39,569 nt of DNA from NCBI GenBank assembly GCA_018262505.1, contig JAGSYV010000087.1:1-39569 (forward strand), read 5' to 3'. The DNA comes from Pseudomonadota bacterium (GTDB lineage Bacteria > Pseudomonadota > Alphaproteobacteria > Rhizobiales > Pleomorphomonadaceae). Shown one piece after another: positions 12,329-20,275 of this stretch; the first letter of the stretch is position 1; the number at the start of each line of letters is the position of its first letter. The notes below the pieces were generated by a model. That model saw only the letters and a program-made list of their open reading frames with translations, made no database searches and was not told the origin of the DNA. Made by a program: the position numbers and the translations under genes.

Positions 12329-12687
12329 GGAAAAACCCGTCTGTCATGGCTGCCCCCGTCTGTCATGGCTGCCGCGCACAGGTCGGCCGCATGAAATGCG
12401 CCCGGCGTGGCCTCCGGAAAAAACTGACGCCGAGCCCCGCCGATCCGACAGAACCTGCCTCATCGAAAAGCGGATGCTCCCGTAAACAGCCCAAAACATT
12501 CGCGGATCGACCTGATGACGTACCAAGCCGGCGATTGCTCCAGACCGTTCTCCCCGCCGCCGCCAGGCTGGCGACCACGGGGAAAAGCACATTACGGCAA
12601 CTACCGATTTCCGCAAGCCGGCAGGCCGATGACCGACGTGGTTTTCGCCGAGGTTTTTCGTTTCCTGCCGATTTTCGTTCCCGGACG
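12329..12687. other. dnaA-dnaN spacer (359 bases)
   Basis: No convincing gene. It contains the 19-bp tandem repeat next to dnaN and a 13-base hairpin-like palindrome CGCCAGGCTGGCG (12561-12573). I found no TTATCCACA-type DnaA box in it, so nothing marks it as a replication origin. It probably holds a dnaN promoter that I could not assign. Confidence 0.5.
12336..12373 (-). repeat. perfect 19-bp tandem repeat directly upstream of dnaN
   Basis: CCCGTCTGTCATGGCTGCC occurs twice head to tail (12336-12354 and 12355-12373) with no mismatch, ending 7 bases before the dnaN ATG. On the dnaN sense strand each copy contains an ATG followed by ACAGACGGG, out of frame with dnaN. The same TCTGTCATGGC core is found at the recF start (around 11180-11191). 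It could be a recent duplication or a leader element affecting dnaN translation. Confidence 0.75.
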
Positions 12688-14151
12688 TCAGGCCTCGAGC
12701 ATGCGCTTCAGCACCTCGATCTCCTGCGTCAGCACCTCGTCGGAGCCGATCAGGTCCTCGACCTTGCGCACCGCATGCAGGACGGTGGTGTGATCACGGC
12801 CGCCAAAGCGGCGACCAATCTCCGGCAGGGAGCGCAGCGTCAGCGACTTGGCCAAATACATGGCGATCTGACGCGGCCAGACGATCGAACGGGTGCGGCG
12901 CGAGGACAGGAGATCCTGCTTGGAGACGTTATAGTGCTTGGAGACGACGCGCTGGATGTCTTCGATCTTGATGCGGCGGGTATCGGTGACGCGGATGAGA
13001 TCCTTCAGCGTCGTCTCGGCCATGGTGAGCGACAGCGTCAAGCCGGTCAGCTGATTGTGGCCGGCAAGGCGCGTCACCGCCCCCTCAAGATCGCGCCCTG
13101 ACGTGGTGACGTTGCGAACGATGAAGTCGATGACATCGTCGGGAACGGAGAAGCCGGGCATATGTTGCGAGGTCAGCGCGATACGGCGTTCGACAATCGA
13201 CCGACGCAAAGCGGCATCGGGAGCGCCGATCTCAATCAAGAGGCCGCCGGAGAGGCGCGAGCGGACGCGCTCGTCCATGGTTTCGAGTTCGACCGGCGGA
13301 CGGTCGGCGGCGACGATGACCTGCCGGGCACCATCGATCAGCGTATTCACCGTGTGGCAGAATTCCTGCTGGATCTGCTTGCCGTGCAGAAACTGCATAT
13401 CGTCGATCACCAGGAGATCGATGGTCCGGAGCGCCTCCTTGAAGGCGATCGCCGACTGGGTCTGCAGCGACTGCACGAAGCGATACATGAAGTGCTCGGC
13501 CGTCAGGTAGAGGACCCGCATCTCCGGATGCTCGGCCTTGAGGTGATGGGTGAGCGCCTGCAGGAGATGCGTCTTACCCTGGCCGACCGACGAATGGATA
13601 TAGAGCGGATTGAACTTGACGGCGGAGGCAGACCCCTCAGCAACCTGACGCGCAGCGGCAAGCGCCAGCCGATTGGAGGCGCCTTCGACGAAATTGTCGA
13701 ATGTGTAGCGCGGATCAAGCGGCGAGGAGATGTCATCGAACAGCCGGGCGGACGCGGCATCGACGGAAGAACGGACCGGTGTGGCGACGCGGAGCGCAGG
13801 CGCGCTGGCCGGGCGGGCAGCATCCGGCGCCGTGAACCGGGCCGGCGTCTCGACCTTAGCCCGCATGGCCGAACGCACCGACACCTCGACCTTGCGATAG
13901 GCGGCTCCCTCGGCCTGCCAGAGGGCGGCGAGCTTGTCTCGATAATGGGTGGAGATCCAGGTCTTCAAGAAGCGGCTCGGCACCGACAGCCAAACAGTGC
14001 CACCCTCGATCTGCTCGACATTCATGCCGGCAAACCAGCAAGAGAATACCTCTTCGCCGAGATCGGCCTTGAGGCGGCCACGAACGCGCGTCCACGCATC
14101 GGCATGACTAACAGCCGCTCCGGCGACGCCGCAGGCTTCCGCTTCCAACAT
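12688..14151 (-). CDS. dnaA: chromosomal replication initiator protein DnaA
   Basis: AAA+ initiator that binds DnaA boxes and opens the origin. From the ATG at 14151 it is 487 residues; this start has GGAGG 7 bases upstream, whereas an in-frame ATG at 14169 has no good site. Domain I begins around AWTRVRGRLKADLGEEVFSCWF. The AAA+ core begins near YTFDNFVEGASNRLA, with Walker A SSVGQGKTHLLQAL and Walker B DLLVIDDMQFLHGKQIQQEF. Domain IV carries the DNA-binding signature GGRDHTTVLHAVRKVEDL. It heads the dnaA-dnaN-recF-gyrB block and lies downstream of a rhodanese-like gene. Confidence 0.97.
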   Translation of the reverse strand: MLEAEACGVAGAAVSHADAWTRVRGRLKADLGEEVFSCWFAGMNVEQIEGGTVWLSVPSRFLKTWISTHYRDKLAALWQAEGAAYRKVEVSVRSAMRAKVETPARFTAPDAARPASAPALRVATPVRSSVDAASARLFDDISSPLDPRYTFDNFVEGASNRLALAAARQVAEGSASAVKFNPLYIHSSVGQGKTHLLQALTHHLKAEHPEMRVLYLTAEHFMYRFVQSLQTQSAIAFKEALRTIDLLVIDDMQFLHGKQIQQEFCHTVNTLIDGARQVIVAADRPPVELETMDERVRSRLSGGLLIEIGAPDAALRRSIVERRIALTSQHMPGFSVPDDVIDFIVRNVTTSGRDLEGAVTRLAGHNQLTGLTLSLTMAETTLKDLIRVTDTRRIKIEDIQRVVSKHYNVSKQDLLSSRRTRSIVWPRQIAMYLAKSLTLRSLPEIGRRFGGRDHTTVLHAVRKVEDLIGSDEVLTQEIEVLKRMLEA

Positions 14152-14502
14152 ATCCCGGCCTCCATCCATAAAAGTCTACTCACGCATATTCCATTCGAAG
14201 GGTGCTTCCGCCGAAAGCCCCTCATCGGCCGCCCGAACACAGGGTCCGGACCGACCATTCTAGCCAGCCAGCAGGGAGTGGCGACATATGCCATCCCACC
14301 GGCCGAAACAGGGGCCCACCTTCAAAAGGAGACACCCACTGGATTTTGCCGGTCGTAAAGCCGACACCAATACTCATGACGGACCGGAGCCCATCATTTG
14401 CCGGAGCCGTGGCCTCCGGAACTCAGATTTTGATCAGTGTGGCAGGTCCCCGATCTGCGCGCACTCCGCCGGCCCTAGGGCCGTCCCGTCCAGCGCATCG
14501 GT
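14152..14502. other. dnaA upstream region (351 bases) with palindromes
   Basis: No convincing gene. It contains a 14-bp perfect palindrome CGGCCCTAGGGCCG (14470-14483), 20 bases after the rhodanese stop, and a hairpin CCGGAG-N7-CTCCGG (14401-14419). Neither is followed by a T-run on the minus strand. The dnaA promoter should lie here. No DnaA box was recognised. Confidence 0.5.
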
Positions 14503-14958
14503 TCAACTCTGAATCCAGGGCAGCCCACTCGCCTTCCAGCCATCGGCACAACCCCTGTGTCGATCCGGACCGAGCACGCCCTCGAAACCGCCTGCCACAT
14601 TAAAAGCCCGCGTAAAGCCGCCGGCCGTTGCCACAGTCGCCGCAGATCGACTGCGCGCTCCCGACCGGCAAATGAAATAGAGTGAGGCGTCCGCACCAAC
14701 ACCAAGGTCGGCAAGAGCCTCCCCCAGTTCGTCGGCGAAGGCCTGGTTGACGGCCATATCCGGAAAGCGTTGCCACTCGATGAGCAGCACTCGCTTACCG
14801 ATGTTCTCGAGATCGGGCAGACCAACAAAGTTCCATTCCGCCACCGTCCGGACATCGATCAGCACGGCAGAGGGATCAGCGGCAAGCGCATCCCAAGTAT
14901 CGCGCACGCCAACGTCTCCCGCATAGCCCGGATCCCCGTTGAATGATCCCGCACCCAA
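14503..14958 (-). CDS. rhodanese-like domain protein
   Basis: Single-domain rhodanese-like protein, a family that transfers sulfur through a persulfide on an active-site cysteine. The fold is seen in SAVLIDVRTVAEWNFVGLPDL and in the active loop FICRSGARSRSAA, where the Cys heads a CRSGARS loop. It ends DGWKASGLPWIQS, as in alphaproteobacterial homologues. The start is uncertain: TTG at 14958 has a G-rich stretch (GTGGGG) 5 bases upstream and gives a protein beginning near the conserved FNGDPGYAGDV; a GTG at 15081 would add about 41 residues that look non-coding and AT-richer. It is transcribed toward dnaA. Its sulfur acceptor is unknown. Confidence 0.8.
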   Translation of the reverse strand: MGAGSFNGDPGYAGDVGVRDTWDALAADPSAVLIDVRTVAEWNFVGLPDLENIGKRVLLIEWQRFPDMAVNQAFADELGEALADLGVGADASLYFICRSGARSRSAATVATAGGFTRAFNVAGGFEGVLGPDRHRGCADGWKASGLPWIQS

Positions 14959-15482
14959 GATTGCCCCACCACTCCAAAATGAATCAAACAGAAGAGACAA
15001 AACAAATCCATGCGCAAAATGCGCATATACATCGACTTGCCCTTCCTGGATTGAGTTGGCTGCTTGCCTCGGCCATCGCACCTAAAGAATTACCGACGGC
15101 TAGCCCCCTGCTTTAGTTTACTTTCATGAACGAGTGCTTGGCTCGCTCGCTTCAACTGGGCTGACCATACACAGGCCCCAAGGGGGGAGCAAGAGCCGAA
15201 TCTTCCTATGTCGTTAACCCGCTTTTTACCGGAGCGGACCCCTCGTTAAGAGCGATCGGTGAACCCTAGGGGATTCAAAGATTTGCGCGCTCCAACACGG
15301 CTAAACCTTATTTGGTCGTACGCCGGCTGCCTCGCTATTCATTAGCCGCATTTTCGTTTCCGTCGTCGCGGATTCTTTGCGACTTGAAACCGACGTATCA
15401 CCAAGTGTTTGTTTTTAAAGACATAAACCTGACACCTGGGTCTCGGATCCTTGAACCTGTGGGGCCACTTAGTCCGAGCCGG
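14959..15482. other. AT-richer spacer between rpsT terminator and rhodanese gene
   Basis: About 520 bases without a convincing gene, visibly lower in GC than its surroundings. It includes a TGCGCA-AAA-TGCGCA repeat, the palindrome CCCCAAGGGG (15177-15186), and one near match to the CtrA motif TTAA-N7-TTAA (TTAA at 15214-15217, TTTA at 15225-15228). No TTATCCACA-type DnaA box was found. It lies close to dnaA, so an origin role was considered, but the sequence does not support it clearly. Confidence 0.45.
15011..15025. repeat. TGCGCA-AAA-TGCGCA repeat
   Basis: Two copies of the self-complementary hexamer TGCGCA separated by AAA form a small inverted repeat upstream of the TTG start proposed for the rhodanese gene. 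It could be an operator. The observation is direct; function is guesswork. Confidence 0.35.
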
Positions 15483-15515
15483 AAAAGCAAAAGGGCCTAG
15501 CTAAAAGCCAGGCCC
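15483..15515 (-). terminator. intrinsic terminator of rpsT
   Basis: On the minus strand GGGCCTGGC pairs with GCTAGGCCC (nine pairs, one G-U) around TTTTA, followed by TTTTGCTTTT. It lies about 57 bases after the rpsT stop and is the clearest intrinsic terminator near the replication genes. It separates rpsT transcription from the rhodanese and dnaA genes. Confidence 0.85.
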
Positions 15516-15571
15516 CAATGGACTTGTCTTAACGAAACGAGAGCTGTCGCCAGCGCCCTCAGCCTCGGATA

Positions 15572-15838
15572 TCAGGCGCCGATCAACTTCAAGCGGGCAG
15601 CCAGGCGCGACACCTTGCGCGAAGCCGTGTTCTTGTGAACGATACCCTTGATTGCCGCCCGCATGATCTCCGGCTCGACAGCCTTGAAGGCCTCGGTAGC
15701 GGCGGTCTTGTCTCCGGAAGCGACGGCTTCCTCGAACTTGCGAACGAAGGACCGCATGCGGCTGCGGCGAGTCTTGTTCACTTCGGTGCGGGCCGCAATC
15801 TTGCGGGTCGCCTTCTTGGCCGACGACGTATTGGCCAT
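15572..15838 (-). CDS. rpsT: 30S ribosomal protein S20
   Basis: Small-subunit ribosomal protein bS20, which binds 16S rRNA. The 88 residues start [39 protein letters not shown] and end with [14 protein letters not shown], typical of S20: short, highly basic and helical. The ATG at 15838 has AAAGG 7 bases upstream; an in-frame GTG/ATG extension further upstream does not match the family. It has its own strong promoter (15970-15998) and terminator (15483-15515). Its position beside dnaA and mutM is a conserved alphaproteobacterial arrangement. Confidence 0.97.
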   Translation of the reverse strand: MANTSSAKKATRKIAARTEVNKTRRSRMRSFVRKFEEAVASGDKTAATEAFKAVEPEIMRAAIKGIVHKNTASRKVSRLAARLKLIGA

Positions 15839-15969
15839 ACTAAAGCCTTTCTCTCTCCCGGCAGGACCGGGATTTGTTGTGGAGCCGCCGCGGCTGCCGA
15901 ACCCGGCCACACGGACGACATAAAACTCTCAGGCGGCCGACGACCATCGGCCACCGTCCTTGGGGCGGG

Positions 15970-15998
15970 CTTATAGACGCTGAAGCGGCCGCCGTCAA
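15970..15998 (-). promoter_or_regulatory. sigma-70-type promoter of rpsT
   Basis: On the minus strand TTGACG (15993-15998) and TATAAG (15970-15975) are separated by exactly 17 bases, both five of six to consensus. Transcription would give a leader of about 125 bases before the rpsT ATG. It abuts the stop of mutM (16004), so rpsT is independent of mutM. Confidence 0.75.
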
Positions 15999-16003
15999 CG
16001 CCA

Positions 16004-16873
16004 TCAGCGCTGGCAGGATGGACAAAAGAAGGTCGAGCGCCCTGCCTGCTGGATCCGCATCACCGTTCCGCCGCAGCCCGGCCGCTGGCAGGGCTCGCCC
16101 TCGCGACCATAGACAGCGAAGCGATGCTGGAAATAGCCGAGCGTACCGTCGGCCCGCATATGGTCGCGCAAGGTCGAACCGCCAGCCTCGATCGCCTCGG
16201 CAATCACGGCGCGGATCGCCGAGGCCAGTCTTTCGGCAACCTGCGGGTCAGCGAGCGCGGAGGCCGGCCGGCGCGGATCGAGCTCGGCCCGCCAGAGCGC
16301 CTCGCAGACGTAGATGTTGCCGAGCCCGGTCACACCTCCCTGGTCGAGGAGCGCCGCCTTCAGCGGCGTCCGCCGGTCGGCCAGGGCGGTGAGGGTGTCG
16401 GCCGAGAACAGATTGGACGTCGGTTCGACACCGAGCCCCACAAGGCGGGGATGCCGGTCCATCTCTGCGCGCGACATCAGATCCATGAAGCCGAAGCGCC
16501 GGGGGTCATTATAAATGACGGCCGTACCACCCTGGAGTTCGAAGCGGACATGGTCGTGGCGCGTGTCGCGCGAGCGGGCAAGGGCGAAAGCGCCCGGCAT
16601 GGCAGCCCCCGGCGCGTCGGAGCCTTCGATCCTGAAGGAGCCGGACATGCCGAGATGGGCGAGCAGAATTTCGCCGCCCTCGACGTTCCAGAGAAGGTAT
16701 TTCGATCGACGGTCGAGACCGAGCACGCGTCGGCCGGCGAGCCGTTCGGTAAAACGCTCCGGAAAGGGATAGCGAAGAGCCGGTCGCGCCAGCGTGACGC
16801 GCAGAATCGTTGCGCCTTCCAGCACCGGCTGAAGGCCACGGCGCACTGTCTCCACTTCCGGCAGTTCGGGCAT
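16004..16873 (-). CDS. mutM: formamidopyrimidine-DNA glycosylase
   Basis: Base-excision repair enzyme that removes 8-oxoguanine and formamidopyrimidines and nicks the abasic site. The 289 residues begin [14 protein letters not shown], where the exposed Pro2 is the catalytic nucleophile and Glu3 is essential. RRSKYLLW carries the conserved lysine, and [12 protein letters not shown] is in the helix-two-turn-helix region. The C-terminal zinc finger is intact: [17 protein letters not shown]...FFCPSCQR, with four cysteines. Divergent from ubiE across 128 bases. The order rpsT-mutM-ubiE is common in alphaproteobacteria, often with an enoyl-CoA hydratase gene that is absent here. Confidence 0.97.
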   Translation of the reverse strand: MPELPEVETVRRGLQPVLEGATILRVTLARPALRYPFPERFTERLAGRRVLGLDRRSKYLLWNVEGGEILLAHLGMSGSFRIEGSDAPGAAMPGAFALARSRDTRHDHVRFELQGGTAVIYNDPRRFGFMDLMSRAEMDRHPRLVGLGVEPTSNLFSADTLTALADRRTPLKAALLDQGGVTGLGNIYVCEALWRAELDPRRPASALADPQVAERLASAIRAVIAEAIEAGGSTLRDHMRADGTLGYFQHRFAVYGREGEPCQRPGCGGTVMRIQQAGRSTFFCPSCQR

Positions 16874-17001
16874 AAGCAGATGATCTCCTCACCGCGACGC
16901 GGTTCGTTCGTTGCTTGCGGCAACATAGCGTCCGCCGTTCTCTTCGGCTATGGTCGCGGACGCGCCAATGGCGCAAGGTTCATGGCAGAACGGGACGGAC
17001 G

Positions 17002-17757
17002 ATGACGGACAACAGCACTTCCTTCGGCTTTCGCGAGGTCAACGCGAGCGAAAAGCAGGGTCTGGTCGATAGCGTCTTCCATTCGGTCGCTGGGCGTTAC
17101 GACCTGATGAACGACCTGATGTCGGGCGGTCTGCACCGGCTCTGGAAGGATGCCATGGTCTCCCGCCTTGCCCCGCCGCGCTCGGGACGGCGCCCGTTCA
17201 AGGTACTCGACATGGCCGGAGGCACTGGCGACATCGCCTTCCGCATCGCCGAACGCTCGAACCGCACCGCCGATATTACCGTCGCCGACATCAACTCCTC
17301 GATGCTCGAGGTCGGTCGCGAGCGTGCTCGGAAGCGCGGCTTCGACAGGCTGGAATTCGTCGAGGCCAATGCCGAGGAACTGCCGTGGGGGGATGCCACC
17401 TTCGACGCCTACACGATCGCCTTCGGCATCCGCAACGTGCCGAAAATCGATCGGGCGCTTTCCGAGGCCTTCCGCGTGCTGAAGCCCGGCGGCCGCTTCC
17501 TTTGCCTGGAATTCTCGCACGTCGACGCGCCGGTCGCCGACAAGGTCTATGATCTTTACTCCTTCCATCTGGTGCCGAAGATCGGCCGAATGGTCGCCAA
17601 GGACGAGGAAAGCTACCGCTATCTCGTCGAATCGATCCGCCGCTTTCCCGATCAGGAGCGCTTCAAGGCGATGATCGAGGCAGCCGGATTTTCCCGCGTC
17701 AGCTATACAAACATGACGCTCGGCGTCGTGGCGCTCCACGTCGGCGTCAAGATTTAA
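17002..17757 (+). CDS. ubiE: demethylmenaquinone/ubiquinone C-methyltransferase UbiE
   Basis: SAM-dependent C-methyltransferase of ubiquinone (and menaquinone) biosynthesis. The 251 residues start [49 protein letters not shown], matching UbiE. The SAM site is [17 protein letters not shown], with [16 protein letters not shown] and the family motif [44 protein letters not shown] sequence precedes the ATG at 17002; an in-frame ATG 87 bases upstream is outside the conserved region. It is followed by ubiB after a 139-base gap with two large inverted repeats. Confidence 0.97.
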   Translation: MTDNSTSFGFREVNASEKQGLVDSVFHSVAGRYDLMNDLMSGGLHRLWKDAMVSRLAPPRSGRRPFKVLDMAGGTGDIAFRIAERSNRTADITVADINSSMLEVGRERARKRGFDRLEFVEANAEELPWGDATFDAYTIAFGIRNVPKIDRALSEAFRVLKPGGRFLCLEFSHVDAPVADKVYDLYSFHLVPKIGRMVAKDEESYRYLVESIRRFPDQERFKAMIEAAGFSRVSYTNMTLGVVALHVGVKI

Positions 17758-17800
17758 AATCAACTCGCGAAGATGCCGTCGCATCCGCCCGTTGAAAACA

Positions 17801-17842
17801 TCGCGACTGTTTCACGCCAATCGATGCGTGAAACAGTCGCGA
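17801..17842. repeat. perfect 17-bp inverted repeat between ubiE and ubiB
   Basis: TCGCGACTGTTTCACGC (17801-17817) pairs perfectly with its reverse complement at 17826-17842 around the 8-base loop CAATCGAT. It starts 43 bases after the ubiE stop. No T-run follows on the plus strand, so it is not a standard intrinsic terminator. It is long enough to be a very stable RNA hairpin or a large protein-binding site. Confidence 0.85.
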
Positions 17843-17847
17843 ACGGA

Positions 17848-17873
17848 ATGACGTGAGGCGCGCCTCACGTCAT
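17848..17873. repeat. perfect 26-bp palindrome upstream of ubiB
   Basis: The arm ATGACGTGAGGCG (17848-17860) is followed immediately by its exact reverse complement (17861-17873), with no spacer. It begins 5 bases after the 17-bp hairpin and ends 23 bases before the ubiB ATG. A loopless palindrome of this length is better suited to a dimeric DNA-binding protein than to an RNA hairpin, but neither role is shown. Confidence 0.85.
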
Positions 17874-17896
17874 GACGCCATCGAGGAAACCGCCTG

Positions 17897-19429
17897 ATGC
17901 TCCCCGCCGATCTCGCCCGCCTCGTCCGCGCCGCCTGGGTGCTCGCTCGCGAGGGGGTGATCAACGCGCTGCCGCTGCCCGAACCGCGGCCCTTTGCCGT
18001 TTCGGCCGCGCTGCTGTTCGCCGGAGCAATCCGCCGGCGTGGGATCGCCAGCCGGGCCGAGCGGCTCTCGATCGCTTTTTCCCGACTCGGCCCTTCCTAC
18101 GTCAAGCTCGGCCAGTTTCTTGCGACGCGACCCGACGTGGTCGGCGCCGCCCTCGCCTCCGACCTTGCCCAGTTGCAGGACGCCATGCCGGACTTCGGGC
18201 TGTCGGGCGCCTGGGTTGTCATCGGTGACAGCTTCGGCCCTGAGGCGGATCGCCTATTTCCCGAACTCGGCGAGCCAATCGCCGCCGCGTCGATTGCCCA
18301 GGTTCACAAAGCAGCGGTGACCGACCGGCACGGTGTTCGCCGCGACGTGGCGGTGAAGGTCTTGCGACCCGGCATCGACCGACGCATCGCCTCCGACCTC
18401 GCCGGCTTCTATCTTGCCGCCCGGCTGATCGAAGCGGTGGCGCCGCGTGTTCGCCGCCTCCGACCGGTCGCCGTCGTCGACACGCTCGCCCGCTCGCTGA
18501 CCCTTGAGATGGATTTGCGCCTCGAAGCGGCGGCGCTATCGGAAATGGAACAGAACACGGCTGGCGACGAGGATTTCCGCGTGCCGACCGTCGACTGGCG
18601 CCGGACCAGCCGTTCGGTGCTCACCATGGAGTGGATCGACGGCATCAAGCTGTCCGACGTCGCCGCCATCCGCGCAGCCGGCCACGATCTTCGCAAGCTC
18701 GCCGCCACGCTGATGCAATCCTTCCTGCGGCATGCTCTGCGCGACGGTTTTTTTCATGCCGACATGCACCAGGGCAACCTGTTCGTGGATGCCACTGGGC
18801 GGATCGTCGCGGTCGATTTCGGCATCGTCGGTCGGCTTGGTCCGCGCGAGCGGCGCTTCCTTGCCGAAATCCTGCACGGCTTTATTACCCGTAATTATCG
18901 CCGCGTCGCCGAAGTCCACTTCGAAGCCGGCTATGTGCCGGCCGAACAGGAACTCGAGACCTTCGCGCAGGCGCTTCGGGCGGTCGGCGAGCCGCTGCAC
19001 GGCGTGCCGGCATCGGAAATTGCCATGTCGCGGCTGCTCAACCAATTGTTCGAGACCACCGAACTGTTCGCCATGCAGACGCGGCCGGAGCTCATCCTGC
19101 TGCAAAAGACCATGGTGGTGGTCGAAGGTGTAGCCCGGAGCCTCGATCCGGAACTCGACATGTGGAAGGTGTCCGAGCCGGTGGTAAGCGCCTGGATCAC
19201 GCGCAACCTCGGTCCGATCGGTCGCATCGAGATGGCCGTGTCGGCCGTCGGCGATCTCGTTGCCCTCGCTCCACGCCTGCCTCGGCTTTTTGACGCCATC
19301 GAGACGATCGCCGCCCGAAGCGAAGTGGCCGATGACAACCGACGCCAGCGGCGTTCGATCGCCCTGCCACTCTGGGTCGGTGCGCTGTCGCTCGCGGTGA
19401 TCGCCGCTTCCAGTCTCGGCTGGCTTTAA
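17897..19429 (+). CDS. ubiB: ubiquinone biosynthesis ABC1-family ATPase/kinase-like protein UbiB
   Basis: Member of the ABC1/ADCK/UbiB atypical kinase-like family needed for ubiquinone synthesis, probably as an ATPase acting with membrane-bound Ubi enzymes. The 510 residues show the family KxGQ motif in YVKLGQFLATRPDVV (about residues 69-83), the alanine-rich loop AAASIAQVHKA (129-139), the catalytic-loop equivalent HADMHQGNLFVD and the metal-binding DFGIVGRLGPRERR. A C-terminal hydrophobic segment, LWVGALSLAVIAASSLGWL, is the expected membrane anchor. The ATG has GAGGAAA about 7 bases upstream. It is convergent with the NnrR-like gene with only 3 bases between the stops. Confidence 0.95.
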   Translation: MLPADLARLVRAAWVLAREGVINALPLPEPRPFAVSAALLFAGAIRRRGIASRAERLSIAFSRLGPSYVKLGQFLATRPDVVGAALASDLAQLQDAMPDFGLSGAWVVIGDSFGPEADRLFPELGEPIAAASIAQVHKAAVTDRHGVRRDVAVKVLRPGIDRRIASDLAGFYLAARLIEAVAPRVRRLRPVAVVDTLARSLTLEMDLRLEAAALSEMEQNTAGDEDFRVPTVDWRRTSRSVLTMEWIDGIKLSDVAAIRAAGHDLRKLAATLMQSFLRHALRDGFFHADMHQGNLFVDATGRIVAVDFGIVGRLGPRERRFLAEILHGFITRNYRRVAEVHFEAGYVPAEQELETFAQALRAVGEPLHGVPASEIAMSRLLNQLFETTELFAMQTRPELILLQKTMVVVEGVARSLDPELDMWKVSEPVVSAWITRNLGPIGRIEMAVSAVGDLVALAPRLPRLFDAIETIAARSEVADDNRRQRRSIALPLWVGALSLAVIAASSLGWL

Positions 19430-19432
19430 GGC

Positions 19433-20131
19433 CTAACCACGGGCGAGCGCGGCGAGCCGGTTCTCGTCGGTGACGGCGATACGTCGGCGGGCGCTTCGGA
19501 CAACGCCCTGCCCTTCCCAGGCGCTCAGCAGCCGGCTCACCGTGTGCAGCGTCGTACCCGTCATTTCGGCTATATCCTGCCGGGTCAGCGGGAAGTCGAT
19601 GAGAATGCTTCCATCCCCTTCCTTGCGGCCGGCCCGCTGGATGAGGCGCAATAACGCATGGGCAACCCGGCGCTCCACCTCCTCGGTCGACAGCTCACGG
19701 ATGCGGGTGTGCGCCTCTTGCAGCCGCTCGCCCACCGCCTCGAGAGCATTGAAGGCGAGCACCGGATTGAGCGCCACGAAGTCCTGCCATTGCGACGACA
19801 TCCAGACCAGGACGATGCTCTCGGTCACCGCCTCGGCAGTGGCTGGATAATTGGTGCGGCGGATGGCCTTGGCGATGCCGAACACCTCGCCGGGAAGCAC
19901 GTGACGCACCACCACCTGCTCGCCCGCCGGTGTAATCTGGACCACCTTGAGATGCCCGTGGAGCAGCAGGAAAAACTCGTCGGCCGATGCTCCCTGGCTG
20001 AACACCGGCTCGCCGGGCTCGACCGTGCGCACCTGCACGGTGGCCAGCACCGCATCTAGGTTCTCTTCCGTCATGTCACGGAACAGGTCGAAACCGCGGA
20101 TCAACGATCGGTCAAGCTTGCGGGACGCCAT
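19433..20131 (-). CDS. Crp/Fnr-family transcriptional regulator, NnrR-like
   Basis: A 232-residue regulator with an N-terminal cyclic-nucleotide-binding-type beta-barrel (EPVFSQGASADEFFLLLHGHLKVVQ...LPGEVFGIAKAI) and a C-terminal winged helix-turn-helix (FPLTRQDIAEMTGTTLHTVSRLLSAWEGQGVV). The recognition helix TLHTVSR and the absence of the N-terminal cysteines of Fnr/FixK match NnrR/DNR-type regulators, which in other bacteria respond to nitric oxide, probably through heme. No denitrification gene is present here, so the target is unknown. The ATG at 20131 begins at the conserved MASRKLDRSLIRGFDLF; a longer frame to 20221 would extend into the msrA promoter region. Confidence 0.85.
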   Translation of the reverse strand: MASRKLDRSLIRGFDLFRDMTEENLDAVLATVQVRTVEPGEPVFSQGASADEFFLLLHGHLKVVQITPAGEQVVVRHVLPGEVFGIAKAIRRTNYPATAEAVTESIVLVWMSSQWQDFVALNPVLAFNALEAVGERLQEAHTRIRELSTEEVERRVAHALLRLIQRAGRKEGDGSILIDFPLTRQDIAEMTGTTLHTVSRLLSAWEGQGVVRSARRRIAVTDENRLAALARG

Positions 20132-20195
20132 GGGTGAAAGTCTCCTCTTGCCGTCCGTTATAGCAAAGCCGCCATCGAGCGCCAGCCAGCCCGTC

Positions 20196-20212
20196 TTGCA
20201 AAGCGGTTGCAA
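20196..20212. promoter_or_regulatory. TTGCAA-N5-TTGCAA inverted repeat in divergent promoter region
   Basis: Two copies of self-complementary TTGCAA separated by AGCGG lie between the divergent NnrR-like and msrA genes. Crp/Fnr-family sites are of the form TTG-N8-CAA, so this could be an operator for the adjacent regulator, although the outer spacing (17 bp) is longer than a standard Fnr or NnrR box. Confidence 0.4.
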
Positions 20213-20275
20213 CGGTCCCATCTTGGCATGCCGGTTCGGGGGAACGAACCGCTACGGGGGAGACAAGGAAGAGCC

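Noticed and set aside
12060-12347. 95-codon minus-strand frame starting in the 19-bp repeat and overlapping dnaN
   Set aside because: Arg/Pro-rich out-of-frame product of dnaN coding sequence; only the repeat itself is of interest.
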